A model generated the notes under the pieces. The model did not search any database. It had not been told where the DNA came from and worked only from the letters and a program-made list of their open reading frames with translations. A DNA stretch of 60,228 nt from a virus: IMG/VR virus record IMGVR_UViG_3300017971_000310, positions 1 to 60,228 of that record. One strand, given 5' to 3'. Both the position numbers and the translations under genes were made by a program. This document shows, one piece after another, positions 1 through 7,224 of this stretch; position 1 is the first letter of the stretch, and each line of letters opens with the position of its first letter.

Positions 1-69
1 GACCTGAACGACGCGGCCGGCGACGACGAGCAGCTAGAGTTCAATTTCTGGTACCGCAGGGATAGCTGA
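1..69 (+). CDS. C-terminal end of an unidentified upstream gene (partial)
   Basis: Frame 1 is open from the window edge and ends at TGA 67-69, giving the last 22 residues (ending ...FWYRRDS). The stop overlaps the ATG of the next gene in an ATGA arrangement, which suggests translational coupling. Too little is present to assign a function; its position next to a LamG protein suggests a tail-fibre or adhesion gene. Confidence 0.6.
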   Translation, partial: DLNDAAGDDEQLEFNFWYRRDS

Positions 70-797
70 TGAACATTCAGCGTCTCAGTAGATCACATCG
101 GCGGCGGATCTTTGGCGGGTACGATAGAAAGGTGTTGGCCTACGGGCCTATCGCGTATTGGCCGCTGTGGGAAGCGGCCGGCAGCGTGGCGGAGTGCCTG
201 GTCAACCCGGCGCAGAATGGGACGTATGTTGGCGTCACACTTGGGCAAAATGGCATCGGCGACGGTAACACCGCCCCGTTCTTTGACGGGACTAACGATT
301 ACGTCGACTGCGGCACAGCCACCCTGTACGGCGCTTTTAAGCCAGACATCGGCACAGCTCTCGTTTGGTGCAAGGTCAACGCCGCCGCTGTCTGGACGGA
401 CGGGATCAGCAGACAAGCAATCTTTACTCAATACAACAACATCAACTACCTGATGTTGAAGAAAGACAATGAGGACAACCGCGCCGAGCTGCTGTACAAA
501 GCGGATGGTACTACAAAGCCCATAAACATCACATCTTACTCCAATGCTGCATGGTTTGTAATGGCGGTGACGTGGGACAAGGGGAACGACCAGGAGAAAG
601 GTTTCATTGATGGCGTACAACAAGGCCCGACACAAACAGGCCTGGGCACCTGGAATCCCGCGAACGCTATCATCAGGTTCCTGATTGGGGCCTACAACAC
701 AACCCCTATCCAGGCGTGGCATGGCTGGCTGGCGCACGCGGCGCTATGGGATCGTGTCCTTTCACCGGCCGCTATGCTTGACCTATCTACCGTGTGA
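69..797 (+). CDS. LamG/concanavalin A-like lectin domain protein
   Basis: A 242-residue protein, most of which looks like a LamG-type jelly roll: a 'YWPLWE' opening strand, 'APFFDGTNDYVDCG' near residues 68-82, and 'AHAALWDRVLSP' near the C-terminus. These are hallmarks of concanavalin A-like lectin/glucanase folds found in phage tail and bacterial surface proteins. Such domains bind glycans, so a role in host-surface recognition is inferred. There is no signal peptide. The start overlaps the preceding stop (ATGA) and the end overlaps the next GTG. The region is clearly richer in G+C than the head genes that follow. Confidence 0.75.
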   Translation: MNIQRLSRSHRRRIFGGYDRKVLAYGPIAYWPLWEAAGSVAECLVNPAQNGTYVGVTLGQNGIGDGNTAPFFDGTNDYVDCGTATLYGAFKPDIGTALVWCKVNAAAVWTDGISRQAIFTQYNNINYLMLKKDNEDNRAELLYKADGTTKPINITSYSNAAWFVMAVTWDKGNDQEKGFIDGVQQGPTQTGLGTWNPANAIIRFLIGAYNTTPIQAWHGWLAHAALWDRVLSPAAMLDLSTV

Positions 798-1255
798 GGC
801 AACGTAGTATGAACCGACACGTCTACTTTGGCATCGAGAACCTGAACTTGAACGCCAGCCAGCGTCAGGTGCTGGTGGAGGCCCTGCGCGGCCTCGGGCC
901 GGCTGGCGACCGGCAGCCGGCGCACCTGTGTCATTGGCGGACCCGGTTAGACGGCGAGGCGGCCATCTTTGAAGCGCTGTTCGATGAGAGCAGGATCACG
1001 GTGCAGGCTTTCAAGAACCGGTTGGGCGTGATATTTGGCGTTGATCCGAACAGTATCGACCAGGCGGTTAGCAACGTCACCTTCGGCGCCAGGGACACCG
1101 CCGTCGTGACGTTCTCGCGCAACAGCACCGACTATCTAAGGGTGGCCTTCTTCGGCTACGACGGGGTGGACTGGCCAACGTGGGATGAGAGCCGGGTAGA
1201 GACACTGGCATACCTGGCAGCGAATCAAGAGGAATGGGAGCCGGAGGAGCTGTGA
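794..1255 (+). CDS. Hypothetical protein of the adhesion module
   Basis: A protein of 148-153 residues with no recognised domain. The GTG at 794 overlaps the previous stop as GTGA. An ATG at 809 preceded by GAGG is an equally good start (MNRHVYFGIENLNLNAS...). The sequence looks globular and acidic towards the C-terminus (NQEEWEPEEL). Its tight coupling between the LamG gene and the glycosidase-like gene suggests a fibre-associated or assembly role, which is inference only. Confidence 0.6.
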   Translation: MRQRSMNRHVYFGIENLNLNASQRQVLVEALRGLGPAGDRQPAHLCHWRTRLDGEAAIFEALFDESRITVQAFKNRLGVIFGVDPNSIDQAVSNVTFGARDTAVVTFSRNSTDYLRVAFFGYDGVDWPTWDESRVETLAYLAANQEEWEPEEL

Positions 1256-2094
1256 GTGTTATACTCGATTTGAGAGTATTTATCCCGCTTGTTTTGATTG
1301 GAATGTCGCCGGTATCTCCAGGGACCGTCGTGGTACCTGAACCGAGTCCGCACCGCTACACGGCAGGCTTGCACGGAATGGTCGAGACCGAAGCGATGGG
1401 CAGTTACTCCTGGGGTCCAATGATAGCTGATGGCGGTGAGTACGAACGGATGCCAATGATCCGCGACTGGGATGATCTGACGGAGCAGGTTCTCAATCAG
1501 CTCACCTCCACGAATATCGTCGCCACGCTGGGAGGCAACTCTGCCTGGCTGATGCTCTTTAACGAGCCGGACCTGCCCGAGCCAGTGGGCGCTGATGCAA
1601 CCATTGACACGGTCGTCAGGGCTCAGGCCATCACCGAAGCTCTGTTTCCCGACCGCTTGCTCGTCTCGCCGGCCTACTCGCAACACAACTACAGACACGT
1701 TGAGCAGGTGTATGACAGATTTTCCGAGATCTATAGCCGGCCACCTCGGTGGGACGCTCTTGCCTTTCACTGCTACTTTTACGATGGCCCCACACTGACA
1801 CGGTGCACGCACATCGTCGACTGGTACGTGGCCAAAGCTGCCGAGTGGGGGATAGCTGAGGTGTGGTGTAGTGAGTTTGCATCGGTCGCACGAGTGACCC
1901 CAAGTGGCCCGCTGTGGGAACCGGCGGTGACAAGAGGGCGGGACTTTATCGACTATATGGACGCGGCGGGCGTGGCCCGCTGGTTCTGGTACGGCTATGG
2001 CTTCCCGCCCAGCTACACCTCTAGCCTGGTCTACGAGGAAGGAACGTTGTCCGGACTGCTGACCCCACTAGGCGAGATGTATAAGCAGCGATGA
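1252..2094 (+). CDS. Glycoside hydrolase-like TIM barrel (GH128-like)
   Basis: A protein of about 280 residues. The start is taken as GTG 1252, with GGAGGAG about 4 bases upstream and a GTGA overlap with the previous stop. The N-terminus has a hydrophobic stretch (FIPLVLIGM) that could be a signal or anchor. The remainder resembles the Glyco_hydro_cc/GH128 fold: 'LFNEPDLPEP' would supply the acid/base Glu, 'HCYFYD' lies on a central strand, and 'VWCSEFAS' would supply the nucleophile Glu. These enzymes cut beta-glucans; the substrate here is unknown. A virion-associated polysaccharide depolymerase is a reasonable inference. Confidence 0.6.
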   Translation: MSVILDLRVFIPLVLIGMSPVSPGTVVVPEPSPHRYTAGLHGMVETEAMGSYSWGPMIADGGEYERMPMIRDWDDLTEQVLNQLTSTNIVATLGGNSAWLMLFNEPDLPEPVGADATIDTVVRAQAITEALFPDRLLVSPAYSQHNYRHVEQVYDRFSEIYSRPPRWDALAFHCYFYDGPTLTRCTHIVDWYVAKAAEWGIAEVWCSEFASVARVTPSGPLWEPAVTRGRDFIDYMDAAGVARWFWYGYGFPPSYTSSLVYEEGTLSGLLTPLGEMYKQR

Positions 2095-2160
2095 TGGTGA
2101 CACAGCATCGAGGAGATCGTGCCCGAGGGCGCGGTGATAAGGGACCAAGGATGGTGACCA

Positions 2161-2964
2161 ATGACCGACTACTACATTGACCCAAGGATGGGGAACGATC
2201 GAGACCCGGGGCTGACGCCGGTGGCGCCGTGGGCGACATTGCACAATGTTCCCGGCTATCCATTTGTGCCGGGCGACCGAGTGCTGTTGGCCCGGGGCGG
2301 GGTGTGGGACCACGGGCTGACGGTCAACGCCGACGACATCTCAGTGGGCGCGTATGGCCAGGGCGACCTGCCGCGCATCGAACAGGACGGCCGGGCGGTC
2401 GAGATCAACGGGTACCACGTGCGCCTGTGGGACCTGGAGATCGTGGGCGGGCTATCGGGTATCCGGCTGTGGGGTGCGCACAACTTGGTCGCGGGATGCA
2501 CTGTCCGCGACGTGGTGGGCGAGAACGACGGGGTTGGTTTCTGGATGCTCAATCACAACAACGAGGTGGGCTACTGCACGATCCTGAACTGTAGCCACCC
2601 GCACCCGCAATGGGGGTGCGACGGCGGTGCCTTCGAGTGGTTCTGGTACGCAGATGACTGTTGGATCCACCACAACGTAGCGGTGAACTGCTGCGGTTTC
2701 CTGGAGGTCGGCACGTACGAGGGCCAAGGATCGGCCAGGCGGGCGCGGGTGGAGCACAACCTGAGTATCAATAATCGGGTGTTCTCCTATATGCACGGAG
2801 CAGGGAGCGATTGGGGCACGGAGATCGAGGACTTTGCCATTCGGTACAATACGATCGTAGAGTTGCCGGACTTGTACCAGGGCTATCTGTTTGGCGGCGA
2901 CTTGAGCGGGGCGGTGATCGGGGAGAATGTGATTTATACACCTGATCGGGTGGTGATGCCGTGA
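2161..2964 (+). CDS. Right-handed parallel beta-helix protein (pectate lyase-like)
   Basis: A 267-residue protein starting 'YYIDPRMGNDRDPG', the usual opening of phage tailspike-type beta-helix proteins. Coil repeats follow, such as 'NGYHVRLWDLEIVGG', 'GAHNLVAGCTVRDV', 'NNEVGYCTILNC' and 'WIHHNVAVNCCG', which fit the right-handed parallel beta-helix of polysaccharide lyases and tailspikes. No catalytic triad can be named with confidence. Its place after a LamG protein and a glycosidase suggests a capsule- or exopolysaccharide-binding tailspike. The G+C-rich composition matches its upstream neighbours, not the portal gene. Confidence 0.7.
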   Translation: MTDYYIDPRMGNDRDPGLTPVAPWATLHNVPGYPFVPGDRVLLARGGVWDHGLTVNADDISVGAYGQGDLPRIEQDGRAVEINGYHVRLWDLEIVGGLSGIRLWGAHNLVAGCTVRDVVGENDGVGFWMLNHNNEVGYCTILNCSHPHPQWGCDGGAFEWFWYADDCWIHHNVAVNCCGFLEVGTYEGQGSARRARVEHNLSINNRVFSYMHGAGSDWGTEIEDFAIRYNTIVELPDLYQGYLFGGDLSGAVIGENVIYTPDRVVMP

Positions 2965-2989
2965 GACGTAGTACGTAAGGAAGTGCATT

Positions 2990-3094
2990 ATGACGACGTT
3001 TCCAACGCGGGCGCTTTTGGAAGGCGGGTCGACGCATCGGGGCACCCCTATTTGGCCCAAGCCCCAGCGGCTTTTAGAGTTATTAAGGATATAA
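2990..3094 (+). CDS. Small ORF of 34 residues, possibly truncated
   Basis: ATG 2990 is preceded by TAAGGAAG, a good ribosome-binding site, and opens a 34-residue frame (MTTFPTRALL...) that ends at TAA 3094. The peptide has no recognisable domain. It lies exactly where base composition changes from G+C-rich to A+T-richer, so it may be the beginning of a gene cut by recombination. It could also be a chance ORF. Confidence 0.35.
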   Translation: MTTFPTRALLEGGSTHRGTPIWPKPQRLLELLRI

Positions 3095-3107
3095 CACGGA
3101 CAATAGC

Positions 3108-3260
3108 ATGACAAAGCGTAAGCTATTAGCAATATGGGCATTCCCATTCTGGTTGATCGGACGTATAGTAGGGCTAGCAGTGGCCATGCTTAAGTGGGCG
3201 ATGTATGCAATCATCACAGGATATTGGGAGGGGAGGGAGTTAATTGAATCTGTTAGATAG
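3108..3260 (+). CDS. Small membrane protein upstream of portal
   Basis: A 50-residue frame beginning MTKRKLLAIW with two closely spaced hydrophobic segments (about residues 6-24 and 26-42) and a basic N-terminus, so probably inserted in the cytoplasmic membrane. It overlaps the start of the portal gene by 17 bases, and the portal ribosome-binding site lies inside it. No strong ribosome-binding site precedes its own ATG. Function unknown. Confidence 0.45.
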   Translation: MTKRKLLAIWAFPFWLIGRIVGLAVAMLKWAMYAIITGYWEGRELIESVR

Positions 3261-6240
3261 AATTATAAAGACCTCCCGTCGTAATGTATATGGGACTAAG
3301 AAGCTCCCGTTCATTTGGCCGGATTGGAGGGGCGGTACTCCGCAGTGGCACATAGTTGACCTGCAATCATATATTAATGAGGGATTTAACCTCAATACGT
3401 TAATTTATTCTGCAATTATGTACAAAGTTCGTGCCATTGGCCAAGCCCCGCTACGGGCATATACTGGGGATTTTAAGCATCCGGAGGTATTACCCCCAGA
3501 CCACCCTATGACTATGTTGGCGGCCAGGCCAAATGAGCATCAATCGTTCAAGGAGTTTCAGGGGCAGAATATTGTTTATCTGAATCTGGCTGGGAACTGT
3601 TACATATTCCTCGACTACGAAAAGATCACAGACAAAATGCCACGAGCCATGTATTCACTACGGCCGGACAGAACGTATGTAATACCAGACAAGGGCAAGC
3701 CGGGCATTAAGGGCTATTTATACGTTCCAGAGGGGACCGCTGTGCGGGATGGGGTTCCTATTTTACCTCAGCATATGATACATACAAAGTTCCCTAATCC
3801 CGGTGACCCATTAGAGGGGATGGGGGAGGGGCTATCCCCAATGAGTCCATTGGCACGTAGTGCAGATGTAGATAATAGTGTAACTCACTTTTTGAAGCTG
3901 TTCTTCGAGAAGGGCGTTATGATGCCCGGTCTGTTAAGTTTTCCAGAGCCATTGGACGATACTACTATAGCAGAAACACGTCAACGTTGGAAGGACATCT
4001 ACGGCGGGTATCTAAATTGGGCCGAAGAGATCGGAATGGTTGGGCGTGGGGCCACATACCAACGTATTGGCCTATCGTTTGAGGAAATGGGATTTGGGGA
4101 GTTAGATACACGTAACGAGACGCGTATTTTGGGGCCGTTCGGGGTCCCTCCTATTCTAATCGGGGCTAAGGCGGGACTTGAGAGTTCAACATATAGTAAT
4201 TATGGTCAGGCTAGAAAGGCGTGTTGGGAGGATACATTAGTTCCCGAGCTTGGGCTATATGAGGTAGATTTTCAATATTATCTTAAGCATCCGGACGGAT
4301 GGGTGGCGTTCGATACAAGCAAGGTCCCAGCCCTACAGAAAGACATTCCCACATTGGTTACAGCGGCCCATCAGATGTGGACAATGGGTGTCCCAGCCAA
4401 TCAGGCGTTCTATACAGTGGGATTGAATGTGGAGCCTGTACCAGGCGGGGATATTGGGTATCTACCGATGGCGATTATACCTACTGGAACGGAGCCAGGG
4501 GGAACCCCAGTTATGCCGGAGCCGCCGGTCCGTCCAGTCGATCAAGAGGAAATGCGGCGAAAAAAAGTTCCTGGCCCCTCAGGGGCCTGGAAACTTAGGT
4601 TCTGGAAGGCATTTGATGTACAGGCTAAGAACTGGGAGGGAGCATTTGGACTAGCAGCAGATAGCCAATTTGAGGTAGATAAGCGGGGTGTACTGGCTGC
4701 GCTACACAGAGGTAAGGCAAGGGCTATACAAGACAAGGCTACCATAAACTGGAGTCGTGTCGAAGAGGACGTTTACAACTATTTGAGAAACGCTGGTGAA
4801 GGGTGGAGGTCTACGTTCGTACCATTGTACCAGGGTTTGATAGAAGATAGAGCACAAGTGTTGACTGAACAATTCGGCATGTCGTTTGATGTGCGGAACT
4901 GGTTAGCTGAGGCGTTTCTGACTGACCCAGAGTTTGTGATACCGTTTGCCGAGCAGCCACTTATTGATACCACACAAGAACACGTCAAGCAATTATTGCA
5001 AGCTGCTCAAGAGAATGGATGGGGCATTGACGAGACTTCCAATAACCTGGAGAAACTATTCAACCAGTACGTTGTCGGGGATGGACGACCAGAGGACTTT
5101 TGGTTCCTAGAACGTATGCCACCTCACCGCCGGGAATACATTGCAAGGACAGAAACTATACGGGCCAGCAATTATGGTAGTTTCGAGACATACAAGGCTT
5201 GGGGGGCAGAAGGTAAGGAGTGGTTATCGACACCGGATAATAGGACCAGGGATACCCACGTAGAAGTCAATGGGCAGAAGCGGAAGATAGACGAACCGTT
5301 TGATGTAGGTGGGGAGAAACTGATGTACCCAGCTGATCCTGCTGGTAGTGCTAAAGAAGTTCTCCAATGTCGTTGCACAACCTTGCCCGTATTGAAGATG
5401 GAAGAGCCCTCCTTTGACCGGGCAGTGGAACAGTTAGATGCATATAATTGGAAGGTAGGCGAAGATACTTATGTAGAGATGTTGAAAAAGTCAGATCCCA
5501 GATGGGATAGGGGAAAACTTAATGCCAGGCAGATTGGCCTAATCCGTGTTGGGGATCAAGAGACATTGATTTTGGCAGATGGTGTGTGGGAAGGCGGGAA
5601 GCTAATAGATGTGTCTGCCAAACAACGAAACAGTCTGATCGAAGAAGCAGTCATACCATGGCTACAGAAGATTCCTGGGGAACATGTACAAGGATTACAT
5701 CGTGTTGTGTTTACAAATAATGTTTCTGGTATGGCAAGTGGTGATTATCATTCCATAGCCCTAAAATATAGAACCGGGGTGATGGAAAATGCAGCGGGAT
5801 GGATAAACATACATGGGTGGCAGGAATATTATGAGCATGGTGGAGTAGCTAATATAGTCAGTACGCTGAAGCATGAGTTGGGCCATCATGTATGGGATTA
5901 TGTCTTAAGTGATGCGGATAGGATAAGGTATGCTAATGGTTTGGGTATCCCAACAAGTGATCCGCATGCTTTGGGATATCAGTATGAGAATTTTGATACG
6001 CTAAGGCTGGTGTATGAGACTGAGGTTGGGAAAGATATACCAATGATCAGTTACTATGGACAGACAAATGTATTTGAGGATTTTGCAGAATTATATAAAG
6101 GATATAGCAGTATTGCGGGAGAAATGGATAATTCCATAAATTATGAATCTTATAGTAGTTTACGTATACTATTTGACCCATATACACAGCAAGCGGTCGA
6201 TTTAAGAATGGCCTTATTGAGGGGGGATATATGGCCATGA
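3244..6240 (+). CDS. Portal protein fused to MuF-like head morphogenesis and zincin-like domains
   Basis: A 998-residue protein. The start is TTG 3244, preceded by the purine-rich GGGAGGGGAGGGAG. Residues about 1-420 are an HK97-type portal, the dodecameric ring through which DNA enters ('LNTLIYSAIMYKVRAIGQAPL', 'GPFGVPPILIGAKAGLESSTYSNYGQA'). Residues about 540-720 resemble the MuF/SPP1 gp7 minor head protein ('REYIARTETIRASNYGS', 'STPDNRTRDTHVEVNG', 'LQCRCTTLPV'). Residues about 750-998 contain HELGH at 877-881 and EDFAE at 945-949, the pattern of a zinc metallopeptidase with HExxH plus a distal Glu. Portal and MuF are usually separate adjacent genes, so the three-part fusion is unusual. 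Portal and MuF are well supported; peptidase activity is inferred from motifs. Confidence 0.85.
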   Translation: MNLLDRIIKTSRRNVYGTKKLPFIWPDWRGGTPQWHIVDLQSYINEGFNLNTLIYSAIMYKVRAIGQAPLRAYTGDFKHPEVLPPDHPMTMLAARPNEHQSFKEFQGQNIVYLNLAGNCYIFLDYEKITDKMPRAMYSLRPDRTYVIPDKGKPGIKGYLYVPEGTAVRDGVPILPQHMIHTKFPNPGDPLEGMGEGLSPMSPLARSADVDNSVTHFLKLFFEKGVMMPGLLSFPEPLDDTTIAETRQRWKDIYGGYLNWAEEIGMVGRGATYQRIGLSFEEMGFGELDTRNETRILGPFGVPPILIGAKAGLESSTYSNYGQARKACWEDTLVPELGLYEVDFQYYLKHPDGWVAFDTSKVPALQKDIPTLVTAAHQMWTMGVPANQAFYTVGLNVEPVPGGDIGYLPMAIIPTGTEPGGTPVMPEPPVRPVDQEEMRRKKVPGPSGAWKLRFWKAFDVQAKNWEGAFGLAADSQFEVDKRGVLAALHRGKARAIQDKATINWSRVEEDVYNYLRNAGEGWRSTFVPLYQGLIEDRAQVLTEQFGMSFDVRNWLAEAFLTDPEFVIPFAEQPLIDTTQEHVKQLLQAAQENGWGIDETSNNLEKLFNQYVVGDGRPEDFWFLERMPPHRREYIARTETIRASNYGSFETYKAWGAEGKEWLSTPDNRTRDTHVEVNGQKRKIDEPFDVGGEKLMYPADPAGSAKEVLQCRCTTLPVLKMEEPSFDRAVEQLDAYNWKVGEDTYVEMLKKSDPRWDRGKLNARQIGLIRVGDQETLILADGVWEGGKLIDVSAKQRNSLIEEAVIPWLQKIPGEHVQGLHRVVFTNNVSGMASGDYHSIALKYRTGVMENAAGWINIHGWQEYYEHGGVANIVSTLKHELGHHVWDYVLSDADRIRYANGLGIPTSDPHALGYQYENFDTLRLVYETEVGKDIPMISYYGQTNVFEDFAELYKGYSSIAGEMDNSINYESYSSLRILFDPYTQQAVDLRMALLRGDIWP

Positions 6241-6437
6241 TACAAGGGGATACAGTTAGAATATATTCTAATCCAGATAATGGACGGCGTGAGAATTATC
6301 CTTTTGAGGGCTGGAGATATTATACGGAATATATACATACTGAGAATGGTATATCTTGTGCTAGTGGAGTGAATCGAGAGATGGTTTCTGGTAATAATAC
6401 TTTGGATCAGGGTAATTCCCAGGATGAAGATGTATAA
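6231..6437 (+). CDS. Small hypothetical protein after the portal
   Basis: A 66-68 residue protein (ATG 6231 or 6237) overlapping the portal stop, with a G-rich stretch upstream of 6231 as a ribosome-binding site. The N-terminus 'QGDTVRIYSNPDNGRRENYPFEGW' looks like a small beta-barrel; the C-terminus is polar. Its 3' end overlaps by 31 bases the converging minus-strand gene at 6407-6637. No family recognised. Confidence 0.5.
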   Translation: MAMIQGDTVRIYSNPDNGRRENYPFEGWRYYTEYIHTENGISCASGVNREMVSGNNTLDQGNSQDEDV

Positions 6438-6637
6438 TCACCATCTACTTCGCCAAGGCGCTTTCCTGTATAGGTTGTCTTACATGTCTGGATTAAATTG
6501 AGTAATCTAGTTTGGGATGATATGGAAATATTATTATGTCTATATTGTACATATGCACCAGTCCTTTTACATATTCGCCAAATTCTTACATCTATTTGTC
6601 TATTAGTATGATCTGTAAATATATCGATAATTTTCAT
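6407..6637 (-). CDS. Hypothetical protein, second gene of a reverse-strand insert
   Basis: A 76-residue frame (MKIIDIFTDHTNRQ...) six bases downstream of the stop of the 182-codon minus-strand gene, so probably co-transcribed from the promoter at 7181-7208. No clear ribosome-binding site precedes the ATG, which suggests coupled translation. No domain recognised. It converges on and overlaps the plus-strand gene ending at 6437. It is less secure than its upstream partner. Confidence 0.45.
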   Translation of the reverse strand: MKIIDIFTDHTNRQIDVRIWRICKRTGAYVQYRHNNISISSQTRLLNLIQTCKTTYTGKRLGEVDGDYTSSSWELP

Positions 6638-6643
6638 AATAAT

Positions 6644-7174
6644 TCAAAGGATGGGCTTGAGCCATAGGGATTTACGTTTGCCCTGTAAGCGTAAGCGCAG
6701 CTCCCTTCGCCATTCGAGCCAGTGGGTTGATGTGAACATGTGTTTCATTACAAATTGGGCAACCAACTCAGGGTTATCGGGTAATGTTATTAGGGAATCT
6801 AGGGGAACTTCCCATGCGGCTATTGATAGAATGTTGCCCCAGCAAAAGCATACTACTCGATTGAATAGTCTATGCCTATTATGAGGGGGATAAGGCGCAT
6901 TGGTAGGGGTGACCAATATACCGCCACAGGATTTTCTGGCTCCAGCAGAACAAGTTATATTCATTCTGTGTACCCTATCATCGAAGGAGCATAACAACCC
7001 GTCTTTCCAGGGCATAGTGATGGGGCCACAGTCTCCCCATAGCCAATTATATACATGGGCTAATGTGGGGTAGTATGTATGATATGTAGCAGGAAATGTA
7101 TGTAAGTGCTCTTTTCTGGTGTTCTTATTGAAGGTTATTGTTTTTTCTGGTATATAGACAGTTTTTGTTTCCAT
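6644..7174 (-). CDS. Hypothetical protein, reverse-strand accessory gene among head genes
   Basis: A 176-residue protein starting MET-KTVYIPEKTITFN, with several Cys, His and Trp residues but no recognised family. An upstream in-frame TTG at 7192 lies inside the promoter -10 region and cannot be transcribed, so ATG 7174 is preferred. That puts the start codon about 6 bases after the -10 box, implying a leaderless mRNA. It is encoded against all surrounding virion genes under its own promoter, the usual arrangement of a phage accessory ('moron') gene. Confidence 0.65.
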   Translation of the reverse strand: METKTVYIPEKTITFNKNTRKEHLHTFPATYHTYYPTLAHVYNWLWGDCGPITMPWKDGLLCSFDDRVHRMNITCSAGARKSCGGILVTPTNAPYPPHNRHRLFNRVVCFCWGNILSIAAWEVPLDSLITLPDNPELVAQFVMKHMFTSTHWLEWRRELRLRLQGKRKSLWLKPIL

Positions 7175-7180
7175 GATAAT

Positions 7181-7208
7181 AGTATACCACAAGAAATGGT
7201 CTTGTAAA
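7181..7208 (-). promoter_or_regulatory. Sigma70-like promoter (copy a)
   Basis: On the minus strand TTTACA (7208-7203), a 16-base spacer and TATACT (7186-7181) form a consensus-like promoter with a TGG extension before the -10. The spacer begins AAGACC and ends GTGG, as in the copies at 44715-44742 and 56699-56726. Predicted transcription starts at about 7174, the ATG of the reverse-strand gene. Confidence 0.75.
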
Positions 7209-7224
7209 CTAAGGAGGGCTAATT

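Noticed and set aside
93-737. 214-codon minus-strand open frame opposite the LamG gene
   Set aside because: It is a shadow in a G+C-rich gene; no ribosome-binding site, and the LamG frame on the plus strand is clearly coding.
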